From Actinocorallia populi (GTDB taxonomy: Bacteria > Actinomycetota > Actinomycetes > Streptosporangiales > Streptosporangiaceae): a stretch of 64,000 bases of DNA. The first letter of the stretch is position 1, and each line of letters begins with the position of its first letter. The stretch covers positions 372,001 through 436,000 of the forward strand of contig NZ_PVZV01000006.1 of assembly GCF_002995495.1 (NCBI RefSeq), read 5' to 3'. Positions 16,508-26,958 of this stretch are shown one piece after another. The position numbers and the translations under genes are program-made. The notes under the pieces are model-generated. The model did no database searches. It saw only the letters and a list, made by a program, of their open reading frames with translations, and had not been told where the DNA came from.

Positions 16508-17446
16508 ATGCGCGCACGGGGCATCAACTACGACACGGGCTTCCTCCCGGGCGACGGGATCTCCCGCAAGGTCTTCACCCCCGAAGCGGTCCGGCACGAC
16601 ATGGAAGTGATTTCCGGTGCCCTGCGCTGCGACGCCGTGCGCGTCTCCGGCCGCGACCCCGAACGGCTGGGCACCGCCGCCCGGTGCGCCGCCGACGCCG
16701 GGCTCGAAGTCTGGTTCGCCCCCTTCCCCGTTGACCTCCCCTCCACCGAACTGCTCCCTTTCCTGGCCGACTGCGCCCGGCGAGCCGAGACCCTGCGCCT
16801 GACAGGGGCCGAGGTGGTGTTCGTGACCGGCTGCGAGATCAGCGCCTTCTGCGGCGGTTTCCTGCCGGGAGACACCTACGGCGACCGCCTGCACGCCATG
16901 GCGACCGCCGACATGGCGTGGTGGACGTCCCTCGGCCCGGTCCGGGAACGCCTCAACGCCTTCCTCGCCCGAGCCGCCGAGACGGTCCGCGCCCACTTCG
17001 GCGGCCGCATCACCTACGCCTCAGGCCCCTGGGAGTCCGTCGACTGGCGGCCGTTCGACATCGTCGGCATCGACGCCTACCGGGCCGCATACAACGCCGA
17101 CACCTTCCGTTCGGAGCTGCGCGGGCACCTCGCGCACGGCAAACCCGTCGCGGTGACCGAGTACGGGACCTGCGCCTACCGGGGCGCGGGCGACCGCGGG
17201 GGCTCGGCATGGCAGGTGCCGCAAGACGCGGTACCCGACGAGGACGAGCAGGTGCGCTACCTGACCGAACTGCTGGACGTCTTCGAAGAGGAGGGTGTGG
17301 ACACCGCGCTCTGGTTCACCTTCGCGGGCTACGGCAGGCCCGGTGACGAGGACCTCGGTTCCTACGGGGTGGTCCGGATGCTCGACGAGACCCGCTGGGA
17401 ACCGAAGAAGGTCTTCCACGCGATGGCGGCCAGGCACCGGCGCTGA
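16508..17446 (+). CDS. TIM-barrel protein resembling clan GH-A glycoside hydrolases (paralogue 1)
   Basis: A 312-residue protein without signal peptide. Its sequence alternates strands and helices as in a (beta/alpha)8 barrel: MRARGINYDTGF, CDAVRVSGRDPERL, GLEVWFAPFPVD. Two Glu lie where clan GH-A enzymes carry the acid/base and nucleophile: E110 in VVFVTGCEIS and E218 in KPVAVTEYGTCAYRGAGDRGG. The final part (VDTALWFTFAGYGRPGD, then LGSYGVVRMLDETRWEPKKVFHAMA) is typical of the last barrel strands of GH-A-like proteins. It is a clear paralogue of 34238-35281 (about 45-50% by eye). Relatives have sometimes been labelled 'abortive infection protein' in databases; I see nothing here supporting that. 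It could be an intracellular glycosidase. Substrate unknown. Confidence 0.78.
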   Translation: MRARGINYDTGFLPGDGISRKVFTPEAVRHDMEVISGALRCDAVRVSGRDPERLGTAARCAADAGLEVWFAPFPVDLPSTELLPFLADCARRAETLRLTGAEVVFVTGCEISAFCGGFLPGDTYGDRLHAMATADMAWWTSLGPVRERLNAFLARAAETVRAHFGGRITYASGPWESVDWRPFDIVGIDAYRAAYNADTFRSELRGHLAHGKPVAVTEYGTCAYRGAGDRGGSAWQVPQDAVPDEDEQVRYLTELLDVFEEEGVDTALWFTFAGYGRPGDEDLGSYGVVRMLDETRWEPKKVFHAMAARHRR

Positions 17447-17474
17447 GGCGACCGGTCCATCGGAGCGGCCGTGA

Positions 17475-19589
<2,115 letters not shown>

Positions 19590-19653
19590 CCACCGGCCCC
19601 GACGGCCCCGGTGACCCAAGGCCCCGTCCGGGCCGCCGGGCGAGCTCCTGCTC

Positions 19654-19811
19654 CCCTCCGGTCCGGAACCACCGCAGACCAGCCGGACGCGCGACGACAT
19701 GGTCTCCGTGCCCTCCGGTCCGGCGGGTCGGCCGGGCGCGTGAGGACGTGGTCTCCCGCGTGGCCCGGTCCACCGCGGATCAGCCGGGCGCGCGACGGCG
19801 TGCGGGTCGTG
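19654..19811 (+). repeat. Three degenerate tandem units before the MMPL gene
   Basis: Three ~50-57-base units start at about 19654, 19711 and 19764. They share CCGGTCC, a CAGCCGG or GGCCGGGCGCG block and GCGAcgaCATGGTCTCC-type tails. They occupy most of the 317-base gap between ligA and the MMPL gene. The function is unknown; it could be a leader structure or a regulator-binding array. Confidence 0.45.
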
Positions 19812-19824
19812 ATGCCCGTGCGGG

Positions 19825-19852
19825 CCGGGGTCCACCGGTCGGTGGACCCCGG
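19825..19852. promoter_or_regulatory. Perfect 12-bp hairpin upstream of the MMPL gene
   Basis: Arms CCGGGGTCCACC and GGTGGACCCCGG surround a 4-base loop, 54 bases before the MMPL start. It could be a terminator for ligA or an operator for the MMPL operon; the GGTCCACCG core also recurs in the third upstream repeat unit, which favours protein binding. Confidence 0.5.
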
Positions 19853-19906
19853 GTTCAACCGGTCGAGGCTGTCCGCGGGGAGGGTGCGACGGCCAGCATC
19901 GAAGAC

Positions 19907-22099
19907 ATGAACGATCTTCCTGTGCGGATGGCCCGGTGGAGTGCCGGGCACCCGTGGCGCGCCATCGCCGGCTGGTTCCTGTTCGTCGCCCTGTGCCTGG
20001 GGACCGGGCTCGCCGTCGGCGGGAACGCCGCCACCACCGAGGACTACCGCGTCGGCGAGGGGGGACGTGCCGAGGCCATGGCCGCCGAGGGCGGGCTGCA
20101 GCAGAAGCCCGTCGAACGCGTGCTGATCTCCGGCCGCCCCGGAGCCGGTCCCCTCGATCCCGCCTCCGCCGACGCCGCCGCGCGCGACGTCACCGAGCGG
20201 ATGCGGGCCCTGCCCGAGGTCGAGTCCGTCGCCGCGCCGGTCCGCTCGGCCGACGGCACCGTCCTGCGTGTCGACGTCACCCTGAAGGGCCCCGAACTCG
20301 ACGGCAAGAAGCACGTCGACCCGCTCCTCGCCCAGACCGCCGAGGTCCAGAAGACACACCCCGGCCTGCTCGTGGAGGAGACCGGCAGCCCCTCCATCAG
20401 CAAGGGAGTCGGGGAGCTGCGCGGCAGCGATCTGGCCCGCACCGAGGCGATCGCGCTGCCCATCACGCTGATCACCCTGCTGTTCGTCTTCGGCTCCATC
20501 GCCCTGGCCGTCGTGCCGCTGCTGCTGGCACTGTCCTCGATCGCCGCCTCCATCGGCCTGTCGATGCTCGCCTCGCACGCCTTCCCCGACGCGGGCGTCG
20601 GCACCAACGTGATCCTGCTGATCGGGCTGGCCGTCGGCGTCGACTACACGCTCTTCTACCTCAAGCGCGAACGCGAGGAACGCGCCCGCTCCGGCGGCGG
20701 CCTCTCCTCACAGGCCGTGGTCGAACTGGCCGCCGCCACCTCCGGACGCGCCGTCGTGCTGTCCGGCATCGCCGTCGCCGTCTCCAGCGCGACCCTCTAC
20801 CTGGCCGACGACGTCATCTTCTCCTCCATCGCCACCGGCGCGATCATCGTCTCGCTCGTCGCCGTGGCCAGTTCGCTGACCGTCCTGCCCGCCCTGCTGG
20901 CCGAGCTCGGCGACCGCGCCGAACGCAGGGCCGCACGCAAGGCCGCCCGACGCGGCGTCAAGCCCGCCCGGAGGCCGCGGAACGGCGGCGGCCGGATCAC
21001 CGCCGCGATGTTGCGCCTGACCAGTGCCCGTCCCGCCGCCACGCTCGGCGTCGCCACGGCCGCCATGCTCCTCCTGAGCGCTCCGCTCCTGAGCCTGAAC
21101 CTCACCGACATGGGCCGAGACACCCACCCCCGCGACATCCCCGCCATGCAGACCTACGACCGGCTCAACGCCGCGTTCCCCGAGCTGAAGTCCATGCACC
21201 AGGTCGTCGTGCACGCCGGACCCGGCCGCACCGCCGAGGCCACCGCCGCGCTGCGCGACCTCGCCGACCGCGTCGAGGACGACCCCCGGCTCACCGGGAC
21301 CGCGGACCTGCGCACCTCCGCCGACGGCCGCGTCCAGCTGCTGGAGCTCCCCGTACCCCACCATGTCAGCGAGCCCGAGGCCCGCACGTCCCTGCACGAT
21401 CTGCGGACCGAGCACATCCCCGCCGTCCTCGGCACGCTGGACGGCGTCGAGACCGCCGTCACCGGCGACGTCGCCCGCTACGCCGACTACCCCGAGCACC
21501 AGAAGGACAAGCTCCCCCTCATCATCGGGGCACTGCTCCTGGTGACGTTCGCCGTCACCGCACGGGCGTTCCGCTCCCTGGTCCTCGGTCTCGTCGGCGT
21601 CGTCCTCAACCTCCTGTCGGCCGGCGCCTCCCTCGGCCTGCTCGTCCTGGTCTTCCAGAACACCTGGGCCGAAGGCCTGCTCGACTTCACCTCCACCGGA
21701 TCCGTCGGCTCCCGCGTTCCGCTGTTCCTGTTCGTCATCCTCTTCGGCCTGTCCATGGACTACCAGGTGTTCGTCCTCAGCCGGATCCGGGAGGCCGTCC
21801 TGGACGGCGCGCCCACCCGCCGGGCCGTGCTCGACGGCATCGGACGGTCCGCGGGCGTCGTCACCAGCGCCGCGTTCGTCATGGTGACCGTGTTCGCCAG
21901 CTTCGTAGGCCTGCACATCATGGAGATGAAGCAGATGGGCTTCGCCCTGGCGGTCGCCGTCCTGCTGGACGCGGTCGTCATCCGGATCCTGATCCTGCCC
22001 GCCCTCCTGCTGATGCTCGGCGACCGGACCTGGTGGCCCTCCCGGGCCGCTCACCGCGACCGGTCCGGCATCGCCGCAACTCCGGCGAAAGTAGGCTGA
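19907..22099 (+). CDS. MMPL-family RND-type transporter
   Basis: A 730-residue membrane protein: one N-terminal membrane segment (WRAIAGWFLFVALCLGTGLAV), a large extracytoplasmic loop, five segments of the first MMPL half (ALPITLITLLFVFGSIALAV, then VDYTLFYLKREREER), a second long loop, and a second half ending in VFVLSRIREAVLDG plus hydrophobic segments. The GLAVGVDYTLFYLKR and LFGLSMDYQVFVLSR motifs carry the paired Asp-Tyr residues used for proton coupling in this family. MMPL proteins export lipids, lipoglycans or drugs. The start MNDLPVRMARWSAGHPW is typical. A sensor kinase follows after only 5 bases, so exporter and two-component system should be co-expressed. Confidence 0.93.
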   Translation: MNDLPVRMARWSAGHPWRAIAGWFLFVALCLGTGLAVGGNAATTEDYRVGEGGRAEAMAAEGGLQQKPVERVLISGRPGAGPLDPASADAAARDVTERMRALPEVESVAAPVRSADGTVLRVDVTLKGPELDGKKHVDPLLAQTAEVQKTHPGLLVEETGSPSISKGVGELRGSDLARTEAIALPITLITLLFVFGSIALAVVPLLLALSSIAASIGLSMLASHAFPDAGVGTNVILLIGLAVGVDYTLFYLKREREERARSGGGLSSQAVVELAAATSGRAVVLSGIAVAVSSATLYLADDVIFSSIATGAIIVSLVAVASSLTVLPALLAELGDRAERRAARKAARRGVKPARRPRNGGGRITAAMLRLTSARPAATLGVATAAMLLLSAPLLSLNLTDMGRDTHPRDIPAMQTYDRLNAAFPELKSMHQVVVHAGPGRTAEATAALRDLADRVEDDPRLTGTADLRTSADGRVQLLELPVPHHVSEPEARTSLHDLRTEHIPAVLGTLDGVETAVTGDVARYADYPEHQKDKLPLIIGALLLVTFAVTARAFRSLVLGLVGVVLNLLSAGASLGLLVLVFQNTWAEGLLDFTSTGSVGSRVPLFLFVILFGLSMDYQVFVLSRIREAVLDGAPTRRAVLDGIGRSAGVVTSAAFVMVTVFASFVGLHIMEMKQMGFALAVAVLLDAVVIRILILPALLLMLGDRTWWPSRAAHRDRSGIAATPAKVG

Positions 22100-22104
22100 T
22101 CAAT

Positions 22105-23265
22105 ATGAATCCGCAGCCCTCCGGCCGGCCCGGAGCACTCCACTGGTGGTACGCCGTCGGCTGGACGTTCCTGGGGCTGTGCCCGCCGGTGATCGCCGTG
22201 TGGGACCAGCCGGGCGTGACCCGGTACTGGTCGGTGGGGCTGTCGGCGGCCGCCGCCGTCTGCTACGCGCTCACCGACGCACGCCTGCTGCGCCCCTACG
22301 CGTTCCTGTGCGCGCTCGTCTCCTTCATCGGCGCGATGTCCTTCCTGCTCGGCGGCGGCGCGGCCCTTTACATCGTGTCCCTGCCGCTGTTCTGGATATA
22401 CGCCCGCCGCCTTCGGCACGCGGTCGCCCTCAGCGGTGCCGCGGCAGCGGTGACCGTCGGCGGCGGTGCCCTTCGGCACGGTTGGAACGCCGACTTCCTC
22501 ACCGGCAACGCCGTCTTCACGCTCATCGGCTACGTCGCCGGAGCGTTCCTGGGCGCCTGGATGCACCGCATGCTGGAACAACGCGACGAGCGCGCCCGCC
22601 ACCTCAGCGCCGAACTCGAAGCCGCCCAGCGGGAGCTGACCGAGGCCCACCAGCGCCAGGGCGCCGCCGACGAACGTGAACGGATCGCCCGGGAGATCCA
22701 CGACACCCTCGCCCAGGGGTTCGCCTCCATCATCGCCCTGGCCGAGGCCGCCCGCGAAGGCATCGCCGCCGATCCCGACCGCAGCTCCCGGCAGCTGCTG
22801 TCCATCGAACGCACCGCCCGTGACAACCTCGCCGAGGCCCGTGCCCTCGTCGGGTCCGCCCCGGCCGTCGCGGCCGGTTCCGTCTCCCTCACCCTGCGCC
22901 GCGCGCTGGACCGCTTCGCCGAGGACACCGGCCTCACCGTCACCGCGGACCTCCCCGATCTCGACTGCGATCAGCCCACCCGGATCGCGTTGTTGCGCTG
23001 CACCCAGGAATCCCTGGCCAACGTGCGCAAACACGCCGCCGCCACCACCGTGAGCGTCGTCCTGACCCGCCACTCCGACGCCGTCGAACTGGAGATCACC
23101 GACGACGGCCGGGGCTTTCGCACCGCCGAGGCCCGCGGTTTCGGCCTCGACGGCATGCGGCGACGCCTGGCCGAACTCGGCGGCGAGCTCACCGTCACCA
23201 GCTCCCTCGGAGACGGCACCCGGATTCTGGCCGCGATCCCCACCGACGAGAGGTGCCTGACATGA
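22105..23265 (+). CDS. NarL-type two-component sensor histidine kinase
   Basis: A 386-residue kinase. The N-terminal ~165 residues contain five or six membrane helices without a sizeable extracytoplasmic sensor. A coiled linker (HRMLEQRDERARHLSAELEAAQRELTEAHQRQ) leads to the HisKA_3 dimerisation helix with phosphoacceptor His in ERERIAREIHDTLAQGFASI. The HATPase_c domain has TQESLANVRKHA (N box) and ITDDGRGF (G1 box). It ends overlapping the response-regulator gene by ATGA, and starts 5 bases after the MMPL gene. Sensing is probably within the membrane, perhaps of the MMPL substrate or of envelope stress. Confidence 0.93.
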   Translation: MNPQPSGRPGALHWWYAVGWTFLGLCPPVIAVWDQPGVTRYWSVGLSAAAAVCYALTDARLLRPYAFLCALVSFIGAMSFLLGGGAALYIVSLPLFWIYARRLRHAVALSGAAAAVTVGGGALRHGWNADFLTGNAVFTLIGYVAGAFLGAWMHRMLEQRDERARHLSAELEAAQRELTEAHQRQGAADERERIAREIHDTLAQGFASIIALAEAAREGIAADPDRSSRQLLSIERTARDNLAEARALVGSAPAVAAGSVSLTLRRALDRFAEDTGLTVTADLPDLDCDQPTRIALLRCTQESLANVRKHAAATTVSVVLTRHSDAVELEITDDGRGFRTAEARGFGLDGMRRRLAELGGELTVTSSLGDGTRILAAIPTDERCLT

Positions 23266-23909
23266 CCGAGCCCCTCCGCGTCATCGTGGTCGACGACCAC
23301 CCCGTCATGCGGGCGGGCGTCGTCGCCCTCCTGGCGTCCGAACCGACGCTCGCCATCATCGGAGAGGCCGCCGACGGCCGCGAGGCGGTCGAACTCGTCG
23401 AACGCCTGGCCCCCGACGTCGCGCTCGTCGACCTGCGGATGCCCGTCATGGACGGCGTCGCCGCCACGACCTCGATCCTGGCGCTCCCCACCGGGACGCG
23501 GGTGCTGATCCTCACCACCTACGACACCGACACCGACATCGAACGCGCCGTCGAGGCAGGCGCCATCGGCTACCTCCTCAAGGACGCCACCCGTGAACAG
23601 CTCGTCGCCGCCGTCCATGCCGCCGCCCGCGGTGAGACCGTTCTGGCGCCCCGCGTCGCCGAACGCCTCGTCGCCCGCATGCGGCGTCCCACGGAGACGC
23701 CACTGACCGCCCGCGAGGCCGACGTCCTGAACGCAGTCGCCGACGGCCTGTCCAACGCCGAGATCGGCGAACGGCTCTTCATCGCCGAAGCCACCGTCAA
23801 GACGCACCTGCTGCGCGTCTTTGCCAAGCTCGATGTCAGCGACCGCACCCATGCCGTCGTGGTGGCCCTCGACCGCGGCCTCCTGACCCGTCCCCCGAGG
23901 CCCCGCTGA
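23262..23909 (+). CDS. NarL/LuxR-type response regulator
   Basis: A 215-residue regulator with an N-terminal receiver domain (VIVVDDHPVMRAGV; phosphoacceptor Asp in PDVALVDLRMPVMDGV; Lys in YLLKDATREQL) and a C-terminal LuxR-type HTH (LTAREADVLNAVADGLSNAE, then IGERLFIAEATVKTHLLRVF). The start is chosen at the ATGA overlap with the kinase. It is the partner of the preceding kinase and probably controls the MMPL operon; the repeats and hairpin upstream of the MMPL gene are candidate sites. Confidence 0.95.
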   Translation: MTEPLRVIVVDDHPVMRAGVVALLASEPTLAIIGEAADGREAVELVERLAPDVALVDLRMPVMDGVAATTSILALPTGTRVLILTTYDTDTDIERAVEAGAIGYLLKDATREQLVAAVHAAARGETVLAPRVAERLVARMRRPTETPLTAREADVLNAVADGLSNAEIGERLFIAEATVKTHLLRVFAKLDVSDRTHAVVVALDRGLLTRPPRPR

Positions 23910-23943
23910 CCGCGGCGGAGCGTTCGGCCGTCTTCGAGGGAGT

Positions 23944-23978
23944 CATCCACCTAGGCCGGTACCTGTCCTAGGTGGATG
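23944..23978. promoter_or_regulatory. Inverted repeat in the promoter of the WYL regulator
   Basis: Perfect 12-base arms (CATCCACCTAGG and CCTAGGTGGATG) flank an 11-base spacer, ending 13 bases before the WYL gene start. Size and position fit an autoregulatory operator. No other target gene is near, so matching copies elsewhere in the genome would reveal the regulon. Confidence 0.7.
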
Positions 23979-23991
23979 GCATAGTGAAGGC

Positions 23992-24957
23992 ATGTTGGAG
24001 ACCTCGGCCCGCCTGCTCCGCTTGTTGTCGCTGCTGCAGACACCCCGCTCCTGGTCGGGCCCGGAGCTGGCCGACCGGCTCGACGTGAGCCCGCGCACCA
24101 TCCGCCGCGACGTCGACCGGCTGCGCGAGCTCGGGTACACCGTGCACGCCGTCGCGGGAGCGTCCGGGTACAGGCTCGGCGCCGGCGCCGACCTGCCGCC
24201 GCTGCTGCTGGACGACGAGGAGGCGGTGGCGGTCGCCCTGGGGCTGCGCACCGCCGCGGGCCTGGCGGTGACCGGTATCGAGGACAGCTCGGTGCGGGCA
24301 CTGGCCAAGCTGGAGCGGGTGCTGCCGTCCCGGCTGCGCCACCGCGTCCACGCGCTGCAGTCGATGACCGTTCCCCTGGCGGCGGGCGGGTCCGCGGTCG
24401 ATCCGGACGTCCTGACCGCGATCACGGCCGCCTGCCGCGACCACGAGACCCTGCGGTTCGTCTACCGCGCGCACGACGGGGCGCAGAGCAGGCGCCTGGC
24501 GGAGCCGCACCGCCTCGTGGCCACCGGCCGCCGCTGGTACCTGGTCGCCTACGACGTCGAGCGCGCGGACTGGCGCACCTTCCGCCTCGACCGACTCACC
24601 CTCCGCACACCCAACGGTCCCCGCTTCGTCCCCCGCGACCCGCCCGCCACCGATCTCGCCGGATACACCTCCCGTGCGATATCGAGCTCGCCCTACCGCT
24701 ACCAGGGCCGCTTCACCATGGACGCGCCCGCCGAGGCCGTGAGCCGGCACATCGCCCCGACGACGGGCACGGTCGAACCCGTCGACGAGCGGACCTGCAC
24801 GTTGACGTGCGGCTCCAACTCGCTCGACGAACTGGCCTTGTGGGTGGCGCTGGCAGGGGTGCCCTTCACCGTTCACGAACCGCCTGAGCTGATCGAGCAC
24901 ATCCGCACGCTCACCACACGGCTCACCGAGGCGCTTCCCTCGCCTTCCGCCGGGTGA
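23992..24957 (+). CDS. YafY-type HTH/WYL-domain transcriptional regulator
   Basis: A 321-residue protein: N-terminal HTH_11 winged helix (LRLLSLLQTPRSWSGPELADRL, then VSPRTIRRDVDRLRELGY), a linker, and a WYL domain at ~135-215 (LRFVYRAHDGAQSRRLAEPH, then RRWYLVAYDVERADWRTFRLDR). A WCX-type C-terminus follows (FTMDAPAEAVSRHI ... LDELALWVALAGVPFTV). WYL regulators sense small molecules or nucleic-acid ligands through the WYL pocket; single-domain relatives control DNA-damage or defence genes. Here the neighbours are a response regulator (same strand) and a convergent TetR gene, so there is no obvious adjacent target beyond itself. Confidence 0.93.
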   Translation: MLETSARLLRLLSLLQTPRSWSGPELADRLDVSPRTIRRDVDRLRELGYTVHAVAGASGYRLGAGADLPPLLLDDEEAVAVALGLRTAAGLAVTGIEDSSVRALAKLERVLPSRLRHRVHALQSMTVPLAAGGSAVDPDVLTAITAACRDHETLRFVYRAHDGAQSRRLAEPHRLVATGRRWYLVAYDVERADWRTFRLDRLTLRTPNGPRFVPRDPPATDLAGYTSRAISSSPYRYQGRFTMDAPAEAVSRHIAPTTGTVEPVDERTCTLTCGSNSLDELALWVALAGVPFTVHEPPELIEHIRTLTTRLTEALPSPSAG

Positions 24958-24977
24958 CCCCGGCGGGCCCGGCGAGT

Positions 24978-25643
24978 TCAGCCGGGTTCGCCGAGGATGC
25001 CGCGGAGCGCGGGCAGGATCGCGTCGAGGTTCTCGGTGGTGCGGAACACGACGATCGATCCGCTGTCGCCTTCGGCGGCGGGTTCGGTGAAGAGCGCGAT
25101 GGTGGGGGCCATGGCGGCGTCGAACTCCGCTTCGGGCCGCTTCGTCAGGCCGCGCAGCCAGCGGCGGAGCACGTGGTTGTGGGCGGTCACCACGGCGGCC
25201 GCCATGAGTTCGGCCCGCAGGGCGGTGTCCTCGCCGCCGCCCATCCAGGTGTGGGCGAACTCGCGGAACGCCCGCTGGTACTGCAGGGTGCCGGTGCTCT
25301 CCCGGTCCCGTAGCGCGGGGACGCTGCGGGTCAGCCGGTACCGGGCCAGCGCCAGTTCCCCTTCGTCGAGGTAGTGCAGGAGCACCAGCCGCGCCGCCTC
25401 GCGGATCGCCACGAGGGCGGTCTCCCGCGTGGATCCGGCCAGGCGGGCCCGGACGGCGGTGATCAGCGCGTCGTGGTCGGGGAAGACGACGTCTTCCTTG
25501 GACCGGAAGGTGCGGAAGAACGTCGAGCGGCCCACCCCGGCCCGCTCGGTGATGTCGTCGACCGTCGTGCGTTCGTAACCGCGCTCCTCGAACAGCGCGA
25601 AGGCGGCCTCCCTGAGGCGTTCCCGGGCGGTGTGCTCTGCCAT
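24978..25643 (-). CDS. TetR-family regulator divergent from the acyl-CoA dehydrogenase
   Basis: A 221-residue regulator with HTH LREAAFALFEERGYERTTVD, then DITERAGVGRSTFFRTFRSKEDVVF, and a helical C-terminal domain. It is transcribed away from the acyl-CoA dehydrogenase, and two palindromic sites lie in the 142-base gap. By family precedent (FadR-, KstR2- and PsrA-like TetRs) it should repress the dehydrogenase and itself and be released by an acyl-CoA. The ligand is inferred only from the neighbour. Confidence 0.92.
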   Translation of the reverse strand: MAEHTARERLREAAFALFEERGYERTTVDDITERAGVGRSTFFRTFRSKEDVVFPDHDALITAVRARLAGSTRETALVAIREAARLVLLHYLDEGELALARYRLTRSVPALRDRESTGTLQYQRAFREFAHTWMGGGEDTALRAELMAAAVVTAHNHVLRRWLRGLTKRPEAEFDAAMAPTIALFTEPAAEGDSGSIVVFRTTENLDAILPALRGILGEPG

Positions 25644-25715
25644 CTGCTGCTCCTCGACTCTGCCGCCGCGACCTTACGGGAGGGCGACGGCGGCGGAGAG
25701 GTTGCCATCCGTCAT

Positions 25716-25749
25716 GGTACTGAGTACCTTAATTATGGTACTCAGTATC
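25716..25749. promoter_or_regulatory. Double operator between the TetR and acyl-CoA dehydrogenase genes
   Basis: Two 13-base dyads, GGTACTGAGTACC (perfect) and GGTACTCAGTATC (one mismatch), start 21 bases apart, i.e. two helical turns. This suits two TetR dimers binding the same face of the divergent promoter. Confidence 0.75.
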
Positions 25750-25785
25750 GGCAGCCGGACGCCTTCCGATCCGAAGGGAATCCCG

Positions 25786-26946
25786 ATGAACGACGCAGGC
25801 TTCGACCTGTTCCGCATCTCCGAGGACCACGAGGCGCTGCGGGAGGCCGTGAGCGCGGTGGCCCGCGACAAGATCGCCCCGCACGCCGCGGAGGCCGACG
25901 AGCGGGCGGAGTTCCCGCAGGCCGCCTACGAGGCCCTGATCGCCTCGGACTTCCACGCGCCGCACGTGCCCGAGGAGTACGGAGGGGTCGGCGCGGACGC
26001 CCTGGCGACCTGCATCGTCATCGAGGAGGTCGCCCGTGCCTGCGCGTCGTCCTCCCTCATCCCCGCGGTGAACAAGCTCGGCAGCCTGCCGCTGATCCTT
26101 GCCGCCTCGGAGGAGGTCAAGCAGAAGTACCTGCCGCCGCTGGCGCGCGGCGAGGCGGCGTTCTCCTACGGCTTGTCCGAGCGCGAGGCGGGCTCCGACA
26201 CCGCGTCCATGAAGTGCCGGGCGGTCGCCGACGGCGATGACTGGATCCTGTCCGGCCACAAGGCGTGGATCACCAACGCCGGCGTCTCCGACTACTACAC
26301 CGTGCTCGCGGTCACCGACCCCGACGGCAGGCGCGGCGCGAACGTCAGCGCGTTCGTCGTGGAGAAGTCCGACCCCGGTTTCGGGTTCGGCGCCCCCGAG
26401 CACAAGCTGGGCATCAAGGGCTCCCCGACCCGCGAACTGCACTTCGACGACGTCCGCATCCCCGGCGACCGCATGGTCGGCAAGCCCGGCGAAGGCCTCA
26501 AGATCGCGCTGCGCACCCTCGACCACACCCGGATCACCATCGGCGCCCAGGCCGTCGGCATCGCCCAGGGTGCGCTGGACGTCGCCGTGGACTACGTCAA
26601 GGAGCGCAAGCAGTTCGGCAAGGCCATCGCCGAGTTCCAGGGCCTGCAGTTCATGCTCGCCGACATGGCCATGGCCGTCGAGACGGCCCGCCAGATGGTC
26701 TACGTCGCCGCCGCCAAGTCCGAACGCGGCGACGACGACCTCACCTTCTTCGGTGCAGCGGCCAAGTGCCACGCCTCCGACGTCGCCATGCGCGTGACCG
26801 TCGACGCCGTCCAGGCCCTCGGCGGCGCCGGCTACACCCGCGACTTCCCCGTCGAACGCATGATGCGCGACGCCAAGATCACCCAGATCTACGAGGGCAC
26901 CAACCAGATCCAGCGCCTCGTCATGGCCCGCCAACTCCTCAAATAG
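25786..26946 (+). CDS. Acyl-CoA dehydrogenase
   Basis: A 386-residue flavoenzyme with the complete family architecture: an N-terminal helical domain, the FAD-contacting strand motif FSYGLSEREAGSD, WILSGHKAWITNAGVSDYY, and C-terminal helices with RKQFGKAIAEFQGLQFMLADMA and ALGGAGYTRDFPVERMMRDAKI. The catalytic Glu is in IYEGTNQIQRLV (E~370), as in short/medium-chain and branched-chain acyl-CoA dehydrogenases. It oxidises a fatty or branched acyl-CoA to the enoyl-CoA, passing electrons to ETF. The start follows GAAGGGA with suitable spacing. It is controlled by the divergent TetR through the double operator; no other beta-oxidation genes adjoin. Confidence 0.95.
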   Translation: MNDAGFDLFRISEDHEALREAVSAVARDKIAPHAAEADERAEFPQAAYEALIASDFHAPHVPEEYGGVGADALATCIVIEEVARACASSSLIPAVNKLGSLPLILAASEEVKQKYLPPLARGEAAFSYGLSEREAGSDTASMKCRAVADGDDWILSGHKAWITNAGVSDYYTVLAVTDPDGRRGANVSAFVVEKSDPGFGFGAPEHKLGIKGSPTRELHFDDVRIPGDRMVGKPGEGLKIALRTLDHTRITIGAQAVGIAQGALDVAVDYVKERKQFGKAIAEFQGLQFMLADMAMAVETARQMVYVAAAKSERGDDDLTFFGAAAKCHASDVAMRVTVDAVQALGGAGYTRDFPVERMMRDAKITQIYEGTNQIQRLVMARQLLK

Positions 26947-26958
26947 TCCCGGAAGGCC

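Noticed and set aside
16508-17446. Phage abortive-infection function for the GH-A-like protein.
   Set aside because: The label has been used for relatives, but nothing in the sequence (no nuclease, toxin or HEPN features) supports it; barrel and Glu positions point to a glycosidase.
19936-22104. 5' extension of the sensor kinase frame through the whole MMPL gene.
   Set aside because: The upstream codons are an out-of-frame Arg-rich translation of MMPL; the kinase starts at 22105 after the MMPL stop.
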